This document shows positions 43,083-53,400 of a DNA stretch of 64,000 nt, one piece after another (position 1 is the stretch's first letter; every line of letters begins with the position of its first letter). The DNA lies in the NCBI GenBank assembly GCA_947646015.1, contig CANSEY010000007.1, positions 1 to 64,000 of the forward strand, in the 5' to 3' direction. Below the pieces are notes generated by a model, which was not told where the DNA came from, ran no database searches, and saw only the letters and a program-made list of their open reading frames with translations. Made by a program: the position numbers and the translations under genes. Origin of the DNA: an uncultured Bacteroides sp. (GTDB lineage: Bacteria; Bacteroidota; Bacteroidia; Bacteroidales; Bacteroidaceae).

Positions 43083-43469
43083 ATGAAAAGATTTCTTTTA
43101 TTCTTTGTGCTGATACTCGGATTCGTGTCAGCAACTTTTGCCCAGACCGGTACAGTACCGGAAGTCGATTATAGCGCGATGATCACCACCTTTGCCGGTT
43201 TTGTCGGTGGCGTGGTGTTGCTCACGGAAGGGATCAAGGCTCTGTTTCCAAAAATGCAGGGCTTGGCGACACAGATTGTCAGCTGGTGTGTGGGCATTGT
43301 GGCCGCCATGCTTTTATGGTGGCTGGATGCGGGCTTTGTCGCTGATGCCACGTGGTATATCGCGTTGTGTTACGGGTTCGGTGCGTCCCTTGTGTCCAAT
43401 GGTGTTGCCGATACGGGATTTGTCCAGTGGCTCATCGGACTGTTTGCGGGTAAGGATGCCGGTAAATAG
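43083..43469 (+). CDS. Holin-like membrane protein
   Basis: The 128-residue product begins with a signal-like segment (RFLLFFVLILGFVSATFAQ) and then has three further hydrophobic helices (FAGFVGGVVLLTEGIKAL, IVSWCVGIVAAMLLWWL, and ALCYGFGASLVSNGV). It lies between the endolysin and the spanin-like pair, so a holin role is likely. The cleavable-looking leader is not common in holins. Confidence 0.7.
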   Translation: MKRFLLFFVLILGFVSATFAQTGTVPEVDYSAMITTFAGFVGGVVLLTEGIKALFPKMQGLATQIVSWCVGIVAAMLLWWLDAGFVADATWYIALCYGFGASLVSNGVADTGFVQWLIGLFAGKDAGK

Positions 43470-43496
43470 GCTTTGACCTGAAAGACCAGTGTGCGT

Positions 43497-43976
43497 ATGG
43501 ACTTCAGTGCTGTCATGAATCTGGTGCTGGGCGGTGGTCTGGTAGCCACGATAATAGCCATCATCACCCTGAAATCAACGGTCAGGGAAGCGAGGGCGAA
43601 AGCGGAGAAGGCTACCGCCGAAGCCGAGACGGTACGGATTGACAATACCGAACATGCCACCCGTATCCTGATCGAGAATATTGTAGAACCCTTAAAAGAG
43701 GAACTGAATGAAAACAGGAAAGCTTTGCAGGCGACCCGGCGTGAAATGGCACGCCTCCGGAAAGCCATTGATACTGCCAACAGTTGCAGGCATCATGATG
43801 ATTGTCCTGTTCTTTACGGGATGCGCGAGTACTCGAAAGAGCAGGACGGAGGTGAACCGGAACAGCAGCCTGTCGTCAAGCGCCGACAACGTGTCAAACG
43901 TGAGGCGGGGGTTGTTGATGGCGGGGATTCCGAAATCGGCGGTGAGCCTGACGATCCCTCCGGACAGCCTCCGTAA
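43497..43976 (+). CDS. Membrane-anchored coiled-coil protein, lysis-associated
   Basis: From MDFSAVMNLVLGGGLVATI (ATG at 43497) it is 159 residues. One N-terminal membrane helix is followed by a long charged coil (KSTVREARAKAEKATAEAET ... EELNENRKALQATRREMARL). A lipoprotein gene is nested in another frame from 43708. The design matches 8012-8359 in the other phage. It could be an inner spanin (Rz-like) or a partner of the u-spanin. Confidence 0.65.
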   Translation: MDFSAVMNLVLGGGLVATIIAIITLKSTVREARAKAEKATAEAETVRIDNTEHATRILIENIVEPLKEELNENRKALQATRREMARLRKAIDTANSCRHHDDCPVLYGMREYSKEQDGGEPEQQPVVKRRQRVKREAGVVDGGDSEIGGEPDDPSGQPP

Positions 43977-44265
43977 ACTTCCCTCCGGTTCGTCCTACCA
44001 TTCCAGGAACGGGCAGGCGGGCCTGACGGTGAAGAGCGATGCGGCCGGCAATATCATAGCGGAGGCATCCTGCGACAGCCTCCAGCGGCTGGTACTGTGT
44101 TATGAGGAGGAACTGACCCGTATCCGTAATGAGACACATGAGGACTCATTCACAGTTGAAACGGAATTTGAACGTCGCTTTAGTCCCGTTAAAATAGCGC
44201 TGGCCGCTTTTATAACCGGATGTGTTGCCGGCATAGTATTAACTTTCAAAATCAAGAAACAATGA
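43708..44265 (+). CDS. Nested lipoprotein with C-terminal membrane helix, u-spanin-like
   Basis: The 185-residue product has a lipoprotein signal (LPTVAGIMMIVLFFTGCAS, lipobox FTGC) and a C-terminal transmembrane segment (VKIALAAFITGCVAGIVLTF). Together they form an outer-membrane-to-inner-membrane bridge like T1 gp11. The first 269 nt overlap the preceding gene in a different frame, like the nested Rz/Rz1 genes of lambda. Its stop overlaps the tail-tube start (ATGA). Lysis of the outer membrane is the likely role. Confidence 0.65.
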   Translation: MKTGKLCRRPGVKWHASGKPLILPTVAGIMMIVLFFTGCASTRKSRTEVNRNSSLSSSADNVSNVRRGLLMAGIPKSAVSLTIPPDSLRKLPSGSSYHSRNGQAGLTVKSDAAGNIIAEASCDSLQRLVLCYEEELTRIRNETHEDSFTVETEFERRFSPVKIALAAFITGCVAGIVLTFKIKKQ

Positions 44266-44837
44266 ATAAGAATTTCATGTACGGCGTCGGTGCCGTGAAA
44301 TACAAGGACTTTGTGGTGGGTTACATAGAGAAGAATTCGTTTGACATGGGCGGGCAGAAACCCGAATCCGCCAAAATCGAGGCGGAGCAGGTGCCGGGAA
44401 CCCCGGTGCTTATCATTCCCCAGTCGAATGGCAGCATCGCCCCCACGTTCAACGTTATCCAGCTGAACTACGAAAACCTGCATAGCTTGCTGGGTGGTAC
44501 CATGCACTACAAGGAAGAGGACTCGGAAAAGAAAACCCCGATTGGTTGGACGGCCCCGACGGCAGCCGTGTTGCTGACCGGTCCGTGGGAAATAGCCCTT
44601 GTTTCGGGGCAGAGCATCCTGATTCCCAATGGCACGCTACTTTCCAATCTCGGCGGCAAGCTGACCCTGACAGAAACGGCGAAAATCGAATGCACGCTGG
44701 AAGTGGCCATGCCGGAAGACGGCTCCCAGCCCCATGGCGTATTCAATACGGATTCTATCCCGGAAGAGTGGAAACAGTATAAACTGCCTCCTGCTGAATC
44801 TGCCGCTGCTGCTTCCACTAACCTGGCCGAGGAGTAG
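44262..44837 (+). CDS. Tail tube-like structural protein
   Basis: The start MNKNFMYGVGAVKYKDFVVG (ATG at 44262) overlaps the previous stop. A beta-rich 191-residue protein (VLIIPQSNGSIAPTFNVIQL, GGKLTLTETAKIECTLEVA) located just before the tail chaperones fits a tail tube subunit. Confidence 0.6.
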   Translation: MNKNFMYGVGAVKYKDFVVGYIEKNSFDMGGQKPESAKIEAEQVPGTPVLIIPQSNGSIAPTFNVIQLNYENLHSLLGGTMHYKEEDSEKKTPIGWTAPTAAVLLTGPWEIALVSGQSILIPNGTLLSNLGGKLTLTETAKIECTLEVAMPEDGSQPHGVFNTDSIPEEWKQYKLPPAESAAAASTNLAEE

Positions 44838-44840
44838 CGT

Positions 44841-45332
44841 ATGGACGAAGCTGTCATCAAGCAGATCCAGCGTGAGGGTGCGGACGCGCTGCTGGATATC
44901 GGTGTGAGCGTCCCGCTGAAAGCGTTTCATATCCCTTTCAGGAAATCCCCGCTGGAGCTGCGCGTGACCATGAGGCGGCCTTATATGTCCGGTCAGATTC
45001 TTTTTGCCCGGACATATTTGTCGATGGGGATCACCAGTGAGGAGATGTGGGGGTTCAGCAAGGAGGAGGAAATGCAGTTTCTGGCCTCTCACGGCAAGGC
45101 GGTGAGCCGTATGGTGGCCTATACCCTTTGTCGTGGCCCTTTCAGCCGCCGCGTGCTTTTGCGCCCGGTGGCATGGCTCATAAGGAACTTCATGGAACAG
45201 CGTTATCTGGTGGGTGCGATCAAGCGTTTTGTCAGCCTGATGGGTACCGACCCTTTTATACCTATTATCAGATCAGCCGAGCGGACGAATCCGATGAGCT
45301 TGAGACTGAGCCAAAGAAAGAAGGGGAGTTAA
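44841..45332 (+). CDS. Tail assembly chaperone, short form
   Basis: The 163-residue helical protein lies directly between the tail tube and the tape measure genes, the classical place of the gpG-type chaperone. Its last 25 residues (from about PFIPIIRSAERT) differ from those read in the -1 frame, which continue as a longer conserved-looking protein. A CCCTTTT slippery heptamer at 45251-45257 sits in the correct phase. Confidence 0.7.
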   Translation: MDEAVIKQIQREGADALLDIGVSVPLKAFHIPFRKSPLELRVTMRRPYMSGQILFARTYLSMGITSEEMWGFSKEEEMQFLASHGKAVSRMVAYTLCRGPFSRRVLLRPVAWLIRNFMEQRYLVGAIKRFVSLMGTDPFIPIIRSAERTNPMSLRLSQRKKGS

Positions 45333-45571
45333 AGAGCCGTTATGAAGGCTCCCATAGCCCTTTCGGTTTTGTGTGGCAGATTGCCAGTGCCACCGGCTGG
45401 AGCGTGGACTATATACTGAACAAGGTGAATTACCAGACCCTGATCATGATGCTTAGTGACGCTCCCCGGTATGTCCGTGACAAGTCCGGATCTTCCGGTC
45501 CTGCGGATGAGCGGAGCGCCGAGGATGAAGCGGATGGAATAGTAGGATTTTTTCAAAGCAAGCTAAAATAG
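44841..45571 (+). CDS. Tail assembly chaperone, -1 frameshift fusion form
   Basis: A -1 slip at CCCTTTT (45251-45257; zero-frame codons CCT TTT) joins the short chaperone to the frame that ends at 45571. It continues as PFYTYYQISRADESDELETE and then a helical domain (FGFVWQIASATGWSVDYILN ... LIMMLSDAPRYVRDKS). Programmed frameshifts at this place (G/GT in lambda, gp41 in Mu) make a minor long form that helps the tape measure assemble. The fusion is predicted, not shown. Confidence 0.7.
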
Positions 45572-48500
45572 ATGAAACCGGTACAAATAGAATTCCTTAT
45601 GGTGGACCATTTGAGCGCCCGTCTTGACAAGGCCGTGGGCAAGATCGAGCGGATGTCCCAGCAGGCATCGTCCGCCAACAGACAGATCCGGGAACTTGAC
45701 AGGAGCGGTTCCCTGTTGAACAACACCGTCGGCAAGCTGGCGGCCGCCTTTACTATCAAGGAGCTGGTGTCGAACATCACCAAGGTACGCGGCGAGTTCC
45801 AGCAGCTGGAGGTGTCGTTTCAGACCATGCTCGGCAGTGCGGAGAAGGCCGACACCCTGATGCAGCAGTTGGTACATACGGCCGCGACCACTCCTTTCGG
45901 CCTGGAGGATGTCGCGCAGGGTGCCAAGCAGCTTCTTGCCTACGGGTTTGGAGCGGAGAAAGTGAACGAGACGCTGATCCGCTTGGGTGACATCGCTGCC
46001 GGACTTTCCATCCCTTTGAACGATCTGGTCTATCTTTACGGCACCACCATGTCCCAGGGACGGCTTTATACACAGGACCTGAACCAGTTCACCGGCCGGG
46101 GCATCCCTATGATCGCCGAACTGGCCAAGCAGTTCGGCGTGGCTGAAAGCAAGGTGAAGGAGCTTGTGGAGGAAGGCAAGGTCGGTTTTCCCGAAGTGCA
46201 GAAGGTCATAGAGAGCCTGACGGACGAGGGCGGAAAATTCAGTGGTCTGATGGAGGCACAATCCAAAACGATAACCGGACAGATCTCCAATATAGAGGAT
46301 GCCGTTTCAATGATGTTCAATGAAATCGGGCAACAGTCGGAAGGTGTCATCAACACCACGCTTTCCGGTGTTTCCTACATGGTGGAGCATTACGAACGTT
46401 TCGGCCGTATCCTGCTCGGGCTTGTCGGTACGTATGGTGTGTACCGGACCGCCGTCATGACAGTCACGGCCGTGAAAGGCTGGGCGGTGGCTGCGGAGGC
46501 GTTGCATTACAACTGGCTCCTGCTGGTTGAGAAAGCGCAGAAAATGCTCAACCGGACCATGCTTTCCAATCCCTATGTGCTGGTTGCGACCCTGCTTGCC
46601 GGTGTTGCCGTGGCACTGATCTCCATGAAGACGGAAACCGAACGTTTGCAGGAATCCGAGGAAAGGTATCAGCAGCAGAAGCAGAAAACCATAGAGGCCG
46701 AGGAAGAGCACAGGCGCAAAATAGAGGAACTGTGTTCCATTGCCGGGGATGAAGCCGTGTCCACGGATGCCCGGCGTGAGGCGCTAAACAAGCTGGAACA
46801 GAAATATCCGGATATATTCTCCAAATACGACACCGAGTATGAGAAACTGAAGAATATCAAGAAAATCAAGGAAGAGATAGCCCGATTGGAAGCCGGTGAG
46901 TCCATATCCAATCCCGCCAATGAATTGAAACGTGTGGATGACAGGATAAAAGAACTTGAAGGCAAGACCCGGTTGGCAACCGAATATTACCAGGACAGCT
47001 ACGGGCGGCAAAGAGCCCGATATGTCCGGAAATCCGCACGTTCAAGGGATGAGGAGGCAGAGCTTCAGAATCTGTACGGAAAACGCAAGAGCCTGAACGG
47101 ACAAATCCGCAAGGACGAGGTAAATGCCTATTTCGAAAACCTGACCGGTGTGAGTAACGAGACCCTTGCACAGCAGATAAAGCAGCGTAGAACCCTGCTT
47201 GCCCGGATGTCTGTCCAGGAGAAGGAATACGGAAAGATTACGCAGGGTGACGAAAATCTTACCGGAACTTATTCCCGTGACGAACTGAAGTATCAGCTGA
47301 ACAAACTGGTTTCGGAACAAAACCGGCGTAACCTGCCCACGGATTCAAGCACTGACTGGGTGGCTGCGGCAAAAGAGAAATACCAGGATGCGCTCAAGGC
47401 TTATAACGCCTTTCTTCAGGAAACGTCCAACAGCCTTTCCCGTGAGGAGTTTGAGAAGAAGGCGAAAGAACTGAAGGATGCCGTCGATACCGCCAAAAAG
47501 GAGTACGACAAGGTCAAGCCCGGTGAGGATAAGGATTCCGAGGCCGAACGGAAGAAGGCGGACAAGGCGGAGAAAGAAGCCCAACGCCGCAAACAGGTTT
47601 CTGAAAAGCTGGGCCAGGAACTCGCCGGGCTGCAAAGGAAGAATGACGAGGCGGAGATTGAGATGATGACCGAGGGGCTGGAGAAGAAGCTGCGCCAGAT
47701 AGACAATGAATACCAGGCACGCAAGGATGAAATAGCCAGGCAGGAAGCCGGTTGGAAACGTGACAACGCGAAAGCGGGGCAGTCCGGTTCGCTGTCGGAA
47801 GATCAGCAGTCCGAAATAGACAAGGCCCGTGAGCTGAACGAGTCCGGCCGACAGAAGAAAATAGCGGAAGCTTATCGGGAAGAGTTCGGAGTGATGCAGG
47901 AATATTTGCAGGCCTACGGCACCTTCCAGCAGCAGAAACTCGCCATCGCGACCGAATATGCGGAAAAGATACAAAAGACGACGTCCGGCAGCGAGAAGCT
48001 CTCTCTCGGTGTTGAACGTGACAGCAAACTTGCCGGCATCGAAGTGCAGGAACTGAAAGCCCGTATTGACTGGGGTACTGTCTTCGGTGAATTCGGCGGG
48101 ATGTTTTCCGATATGATAAAGCCTGTATTGGCGGATGCCAGAAAATACATGCTCACTGACGAGTTCCGAAATGCCGACCATGCCAGCCAGGACGCGCTTG
48201 TCTCTGCCGTCCAGCAGATGGAGAGGGCTTTGGGCGGTTCCGGCAAGGTCAGTTTCAAGAAACTGGGTGCCGAGGTTACTGCCTACCAGAAAGCCCTTTC
48301 AGACCTGAAGGAGGCACAGGCGGTGTATGCGGACACCTATACGGCACTCATTGCCGCCCAGAAATCATACATTGAGGCGCAACAGTCCGGAACCGAACAG
48401 GAGAAGGAGTCCGCCCGGCAAGCCCTGGAAACGGCGCAGGCTAATGCCGATGCCGCGAGTGAGAATATAAACGCCTTGCAGGAAACGGCTGACAGTGCCC

Positions 48501-49963
48501 GGCAGTCCCTCTCGAATACTGCCTCCGGTCTGAAGACCAGTATGGAGAATGTGAGGGACGGATTGCAGCAGATTGCCTCCGGCAGTATCAGCGGGGCGTA
48601 TAATGGCCTGATCACACTCGGCAAAGGTGCCAAGGAAGTGGACGGCAAACTGGGCGAGGCTTTCGGAAAGGTTTCCGAAACACTTGAGGATGTGCCTGTT
48701 GTCGGCTGGATTGTAAGTATTATAGACCTTTTCAAAGATGGTTTGAGTGTGGTCATCGGTGGCCTGCTCGACGCGGTGTTCAATGCCGTGAGCGGTATTC
48801 TTGACGATGTGCTTTCCGGTGATCTTTTTGTGACTATCGGAAAATCGCTGCTTTCCGGTGTGGGCAAGATATTCGACGCATTGACCTGGGGCGGATTTTC
48901 CTCCTGGACGACTTCAAGCAATGCCAAAGAGGTCCAGGAAACCATCGACCGGCTGACCGAGCGCAACGAGACCTTGCAGACGGCTATCGAGGACCTGACG
49001 GAGGAGATCAAGGCGAGCAAGGGTACAAAGTCCGTGGCCGCCTACCGGGATGCCTACAGGCTCCAGCAGGAGACGAACTCGAACTATCTGGACATGGCCA
49101 TGTCGCAGGCCGGCTATCACGGTTCGCATCACAGCTGGAATTATTACTGGGGCGGTTTCTCACAGGAACAGATTGACCGTTTGAGCGGTCAGATCGGGCG
49201 TAGCTGGAACGGTGACATCTGGAACCTAAGTCCGGAGGAGATGAAGAAGTTGCGCAGTAACGTGGACATGTGGACGCAGATCCAGGATACCGGCAAGGGC
49301 GGATATGGAGGTCGTCTGACCGAGAAGCTGGATGACTATATCGACCAGGCGGGCAAGCTGGAGGAACTTACCGACCAGCTGTATGAAGGTCTCACCGGTA
49401 TTTCCTTCGACAGCATGTACAGCAGTTTCGTGGATAACCTGATGGATATGAAGTATGATGCCGCAGCCGCGGCGGAGGACATATCCGAGTATTTCATGCG
49501 TGCGATGCTGTCAAACAAGATCGGTGAGCTGTATTCCGACAAGCTGAAAGGCTGGTGGGAGAAATTCGGCAAGGCGATGGAAGACAATGACCTTACAGAA
49601 GCCGAGCGTAAGGCCCTCCAGGACGAGTACATGAAGTATGTCGAGGAAGCCATCGCTCTTCGTGACAATCTTGCCGCGGCCACCGGGTACGATAACTCGG
49701 GCGGTACGAGCCAGAGCGCCAAAACCGGCGGTTTTTCAGCCATGACACAGGACCAGGGTACAAAACTGGACGGCATGTTCACCAGCGGGTTGCAACACTG
49801 GTCGAGCATCGATGAGAAGATGGAGAGCGTCATCGACAAGATGAACACCGCCGAGGGGCATCTTGCCCGTATCGAGGAGAACACCGGCACGAGCGCGTCG
49901 CACCTTGGCAAAATAGAGGAAGAGATTCGTAAAATCAATCGTGACGGAGTAAAATGCAAATGA
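45572..49963 (+). CDS. Tail tape measure protein
   Basis: The 1463-residue protein has the tape measure N-terminal domain (FQQLEVSFQTMLGSAEKADT ... TTPFGLEDVAQGAKQLLAYG ... SQGRLYTQDLNQFTGRGIPM). Membrane-like helices (RILLGLVGTYGVYRTAVMTV and LVATLLAGVAVALISM) lie around residues 285-345. Long charged coiled coils follow from about 355 to 1000. Its length sets the tail length: at about 0.15 nm per residue a tail near 200 nm is expected. It follows the frameshifted chaperones, as usual. Confidence 0.9.
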   Translation: MKPVQIEFLMVDHLSARLDKAVGKIERMSQQASSANRQIRELDRSGSLLNNTVGKLAAAFTIKELVSNITKVRGEFQQLEVSFQTMLGSAEKADTLMQQLVHTAATTPFGLEDVAQGAKQLLAYGFGAEKVNETLIRLGDIAAGLSIPLNDLVYLYGTTMSQGRLYTQDLNQFTGRGIPMIAELAKQFGVAESKVKELVEEGKVGFPEVQKVIESLTDEGGKFSGLMEAQSKTITGQISNIEDAVSMMFNEIGQQSEGVINTTLSGVSYMVEHYERFGRILLGLVGTYGVYRTAVMTVTAVKGWAVAAEALHYNWLLLVEKAQKMLNRTMLSNPYVLVATLLAGVAVALISMKTETERLQESEERYQQQKQKTIEAEEEHRRKIEELCSIAGDEAVSTDARREALNKLEQKYPDIFSKYDTEYEKLKNIKKIKEEIARLEAGESISNPANELKRVDDRIKELEGKTRLATEYYQDSYGRQRARYVRKSARSRDEEAELQNLYGKRKSLNGQIRKDEVNAYFENLTGVSNETLAQQIKQRRTLLARMSVQEKEYGKITQGDENLTGTYSRDELKYQLNKLVSEQNRRNLPTDSSTDWVAAAKEKYQDALKAYNAFLQETSNSLSREEFEKKAKELKDAVDTAKKEYDKVKPGEDKDSEAERKKADKAEKEAQRRKQVSEKLGQELAGLQRKNDEAEIEMMTEGLEKKLRQIDNEYQARKDEIARQEAGWKRDNAKAGQSGSLSEDQQSEIDKARELNESGRQKKIAEAYREEFGVMQEYLQAYGTFQQQKLAIATEYAEKIQKTTSGSEKLSLGVERDSKLAGIEVQELKARIDWGTVFGEFGGMFSDMIKPVLADARKYMLTDEFRNADHASQDALVSAVQQMERALGGSGKVSFKKLGAEVTAYQKALSDLKEAQAVYADTYTALIAAQKSYIEAQQSGTEQEKESARQALETAQANADAASENINALQETADSARQSLSNTASGLKTSMENVRDGLQQIASGSISGAYNGLITLGKGAKEVDGKLGEAFGKVSETLEDVPVVGWIVSIIDLFKDGLSVVIGGLLDAVFNAVSGILDDVLSGDLFVTIGKSLLSGVGKIFDALTWGGFSSWTTSSNAKEVQETIDRLTERNETLQTAIEDLTEEIKASKGTKSVAAYRDAYRLQQETNSNYLDMAMSQAGYHGSHHSWNYYWGGFSQEQIDRLSGQIGRSWNGDIWNLSPEEMKKLRSNVDMWTQIQDTGKGGYGGRLTEKLDDYIDQAGKLEELTDQLYEGLTGISFDSMYSSFVDNLMDMKYDAAAAAEDISEYFMRAMLSNKIGELYSDKLKGWWEKFGKAMEDNDLTEAERKALQDEYMKYVEEAIALRDNLAAATGYDNSGGTSQSAKTGGFSAMTQDQGTKLDGMFTSGLQHWSSIDEKMESVIDKMNTAEGHLARIEENTGTSASHLGKIEEEIRKINRDGVKCK

Positions 49964-49964
49964 T

Positions 49965-50429
49965 ATGGAAAAGATCTTAGGCGGTCTGGTACTTGTCAAC
50001 GGTACCGACATCTGGAGTACATACGGGGTGTTCCTCGTTGAGGACAAGCGCGGCGGGATGGATAACCTGACCGCCATCCTGACCCCGAGCAAGACGAAAA
50101 CGGACACGGCTGTGAATATCCGGGAGGAGGACGGGGAGAAATATTCCTCCGTGCTGACGCCCAGGAACGAGGCCCGTGACGTGACGCTTCATTTCGCCCT
50201 GTTTGGCAAAACGCAGGCCGGCTGGCTGAAGAAGTATTTCGAGTTCATCAATTTCCTGAAGAAAGGCCGTGACGGGTGGCTTGAGATTTCCTTTCCCCAA
50301 CTTGCCCTGACTCTCCGTGTGAAATATACGGATTGCAGCAAGTTCCAGCCTCTGACCTATCTCTGGAAGGAAGGCGTGCACGCCGGCAAGTTCAAGGTGA
50401 AGTTCCGGGAACCTGTCCCGGTCATATAA
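49965..50429 (+). CDS. Baseplate/distal tail-like protein
   Basis: A 154-residue protein (GLVLVNGTDIWSTYGVFLVE ... ARDVTLHFALFGKTQAGWLK ... LTLRVKYTDCSKFQPLTYLW). It lies between the tape measure and the large tail hub gene, where distal tail (Dit-like) proteins are encoded. The short beta motifs fit such a ring protein. Confidence 0.6.
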   Translation: MEKILGGLVLVNGTDIWSTYGVFLVEDKRGGMDNLTAILTPSKTKTDTAVNIREEDGEKYSSVLTPRNEARDVTLHFALFGKTQAGWLKKYFEFINFLKKGRDGWLEISFPQLALTLRVKYTDCSKFQPLTYLWKEGVHAGKFKVKFREPVPVI

Positions 50430-50475
50430 ATGTGATTCAAACCCTATTCAAACGACGTTTAAACAAGATACAGAC

Positions 50476-53400
50476 ATGCTGACCATCTATGACAGCAACG
50501 GCAACAGACGGACCGATATCGAGGCGGGCGACAGCTCCACCCAGGTGAAGGAGGTGCAGGGTGACAATGTCCTGACACTCTCTTTCACGCATTACGAATA
50601 TATCGCCCTGGACGTGAATGACCGGGTGGACTTTGAGGGTGAGCGCTACTGGCTGACCGAACGGTACATCCCGAAGCAGAAGAGCGGCCAGGAGTGGGTA
50701 TATGATTTGAAGTTTTACGGTATCGAGAGCCTGGTGAGACGTTTTCTTGTGCTGGAGACCACCGACGGGAACACCGAGCCTGTGTTCACGCTGACAGCGA
50801 CTCCGCGTGAACACGTGGCCATGATCGTGAAGTGTATCAATGACGGAATGAACCACACCACCGACTGGAAAGTGGGGCGGGTGGACGGTACGGACCTTAT
50901 CGTCATCGATTACGAGGGGAAGTACTGCAACGAAGCCCTGAAAGAGATAGCCGAAGCGGTCGGCGGGCAGGCTGAATGGTGGGTGGAAGGCCAGACCGTG
51001 AACGTGTGCCGGTGTGAGCATGGCGAGGAAATAACGCTGGGCTACGGGAAGGGACTGACCGGAATCGAACGCGACACGACGGGTACCGACAATTTTTATA
51101 CCCGGTTGTTCCCGGTAGGCAGCACGCGGAACATAGATCCGTCAAAATACGGGCATAGCCGCCTGATGCTTCCGGGGGGCAGGCAATATGTCGAGATACA
51201 TACGGAGGAGTACGGCATCTATGACCGTTACGAGCAAGACGCCTTCAGCGGCATTTATCCCCGCAGGATCGGGGCTGTCAGCAGTGTGCGCAGCGAAGAT
51301 GTGAAAGATGACGACGGCAACCCTTTCACGGTCTATTATTTCAGGGACGACAGCCTGAATTTCGATCCGAACGATTACGAGCTGCCCGACGAGACCAAAC
51401 GTGTATCGTTCCAGGACGGTGACCTTTCCGGACTGGGGCAGGGTGAGGACCACTATTTCGAGGTGAATTTCAACAGTGCCACCCGTGAGTTCGAGATTAT
51501 TACGATATGGCCCTATGATGATGACACGCAACTCCCCGGCGGCAAACTTATTCCGAAATCCGGTGACCGTTATATTCTCTGGAATATCCGTATGCCGGAC
51601 GAATATTACCCGCTTGCCGAGGAGGAGTTTCTTACGGCGGTGGAACAGTTCAATACCGAATGCTGGCAGGATCTTGCCGTTTACAAGGCCCCGACCGACC
51701 ATGTGTGGATTGAGGAGAACGGTGTTTCCCTGTCCGTAGGCCGCCGTGTGAGACTTGAAAGCGAGGAGTATTTCCCCGAAACCGGTTATCGCAGCAGCCG
51801 CATCACGAAAATTACCCGGAAGGTGAACCAACCCGGGGAGATGGACATCGAGATCAGCGATGCCCTGCATAGTGGTGCGTTTGAACGGGTGAATGACAGT
51901 ATCGGGGAACTGAAAAACTATACGAAGTCAAAGGCGGAGGGTGCCGCGCTTCCTGACATTATCCGTAGCTGGGACAAGACACTGCCTACGGACAACAATC
52001 TTTTTTCCGCGCGGAGAAGTCAGGCGGAACACATCAGCAAAAAAAAGAATGACCGTGCAAAGGGGAAGATCACCTTCGAAGCGGGAGCCTCTTTCGGACA
52101 GGAGGATAATGCGGGTATTGATGACAAGGGCAATGCCGAGTTGCTGACCCTTGTCGTGCGTGAGTTCCTTCGCAGCCCGAAATTCGTGGACGGTCTTTTC
52201 GGTGAGGGGTGGCGGCTGTGGATGGAGGACGCTTTGTCCCATCTTACCATCGACAAGCTGACGGTACGCCAGGTCATGGTAGTATTGGAGCTGCTTATCG
52301 AGAAGGTACGCAGCGTTGGCGGCCAGCTGTGCGTCAGCGCCGCCAACGGGAAAATAAAGACCGCCGTACTTGAGGACGGTTACTGGAGGATCACTTTCGA
52401 GCAGGACAACAGTTTCCAGGCCCATGACCTGATGCGCTGCGCCACGTTCAGCGGCGGGAACCTGAAAGGGTACTGGGTGGAGGTGGCCGGCGTGGAGGGT
52501 GACTCCATTCTCGTAAGTGAGGATGAATTTTCAGGTTCCCTTCCGGAGGCCGGTGACGAGTGCGTGCTGATGGGCAACACGGAGAACCCGCTGCGTCAGA
52601 ACCTGATCCTGATCTCCGCCACCGAGGACGGTCAGCCCCGCGTGGACGTGATGGACGGGGTGAAGGCGAAGAACTTCACCGGCTGCCTTCGTGCGCGCCT
52701 GGGCAACCTGGACGGCATCAGCGATGACTGGTTCCCGGCTGACAACCAGCCGCACGGCAACGGCCTTTACAGCGACAACGCCTACCTGCGCGGGACTTTC
52801 CTTCTGGTGACCGGTGAGGACATCAAGACCAAGTTCGAGATCGTGGAGGGGCGCATCACCAGCGCGGTGACCGCCCTAAGGAACGACTTCGCCACGGAGA
52901 AGGGCTACCTGAACAACCCCGCCTTCGATGACGGGCTGGAGAAATGGAACACGGAGAACGAGACGGTGTTCTTCCTGGCAGGTAACAAATGGATCTGGGC
53001 GAACAACAACGTACTGACCAGAAAGGGCGACGGGGCGAGCGTGACGGTGGATGACGGGCGGACGGTGGTGCACATCCGTAACAAGTACATCCTCCAGAAA
53101 CGGGCGAATTTGAAAAGCATCCCCTCCATGCCTGTGAACGGTGACGGGGAGAAGGAGGCCGTGCCGGTGTACCTTTCCTTCTTCTACCGCTGCGCAACCA
53201 AAGGGACTCTAAGAGTCCAGTTCCTGGACGTTGACAAGACGGGTTTCGCGAACTTCAACAGCCTGGAGGTGGAGGAGGAACTGTCTGCAACTGATGGTTA
53301 CGTGCAGTACACCTGTAGCGGCCTCTGGAACGGTACCGGTGATTTCAAACTGTCCTTTACCGGTGACATCTACCTGTATATGCTCGTGCTGTCCACTGAC

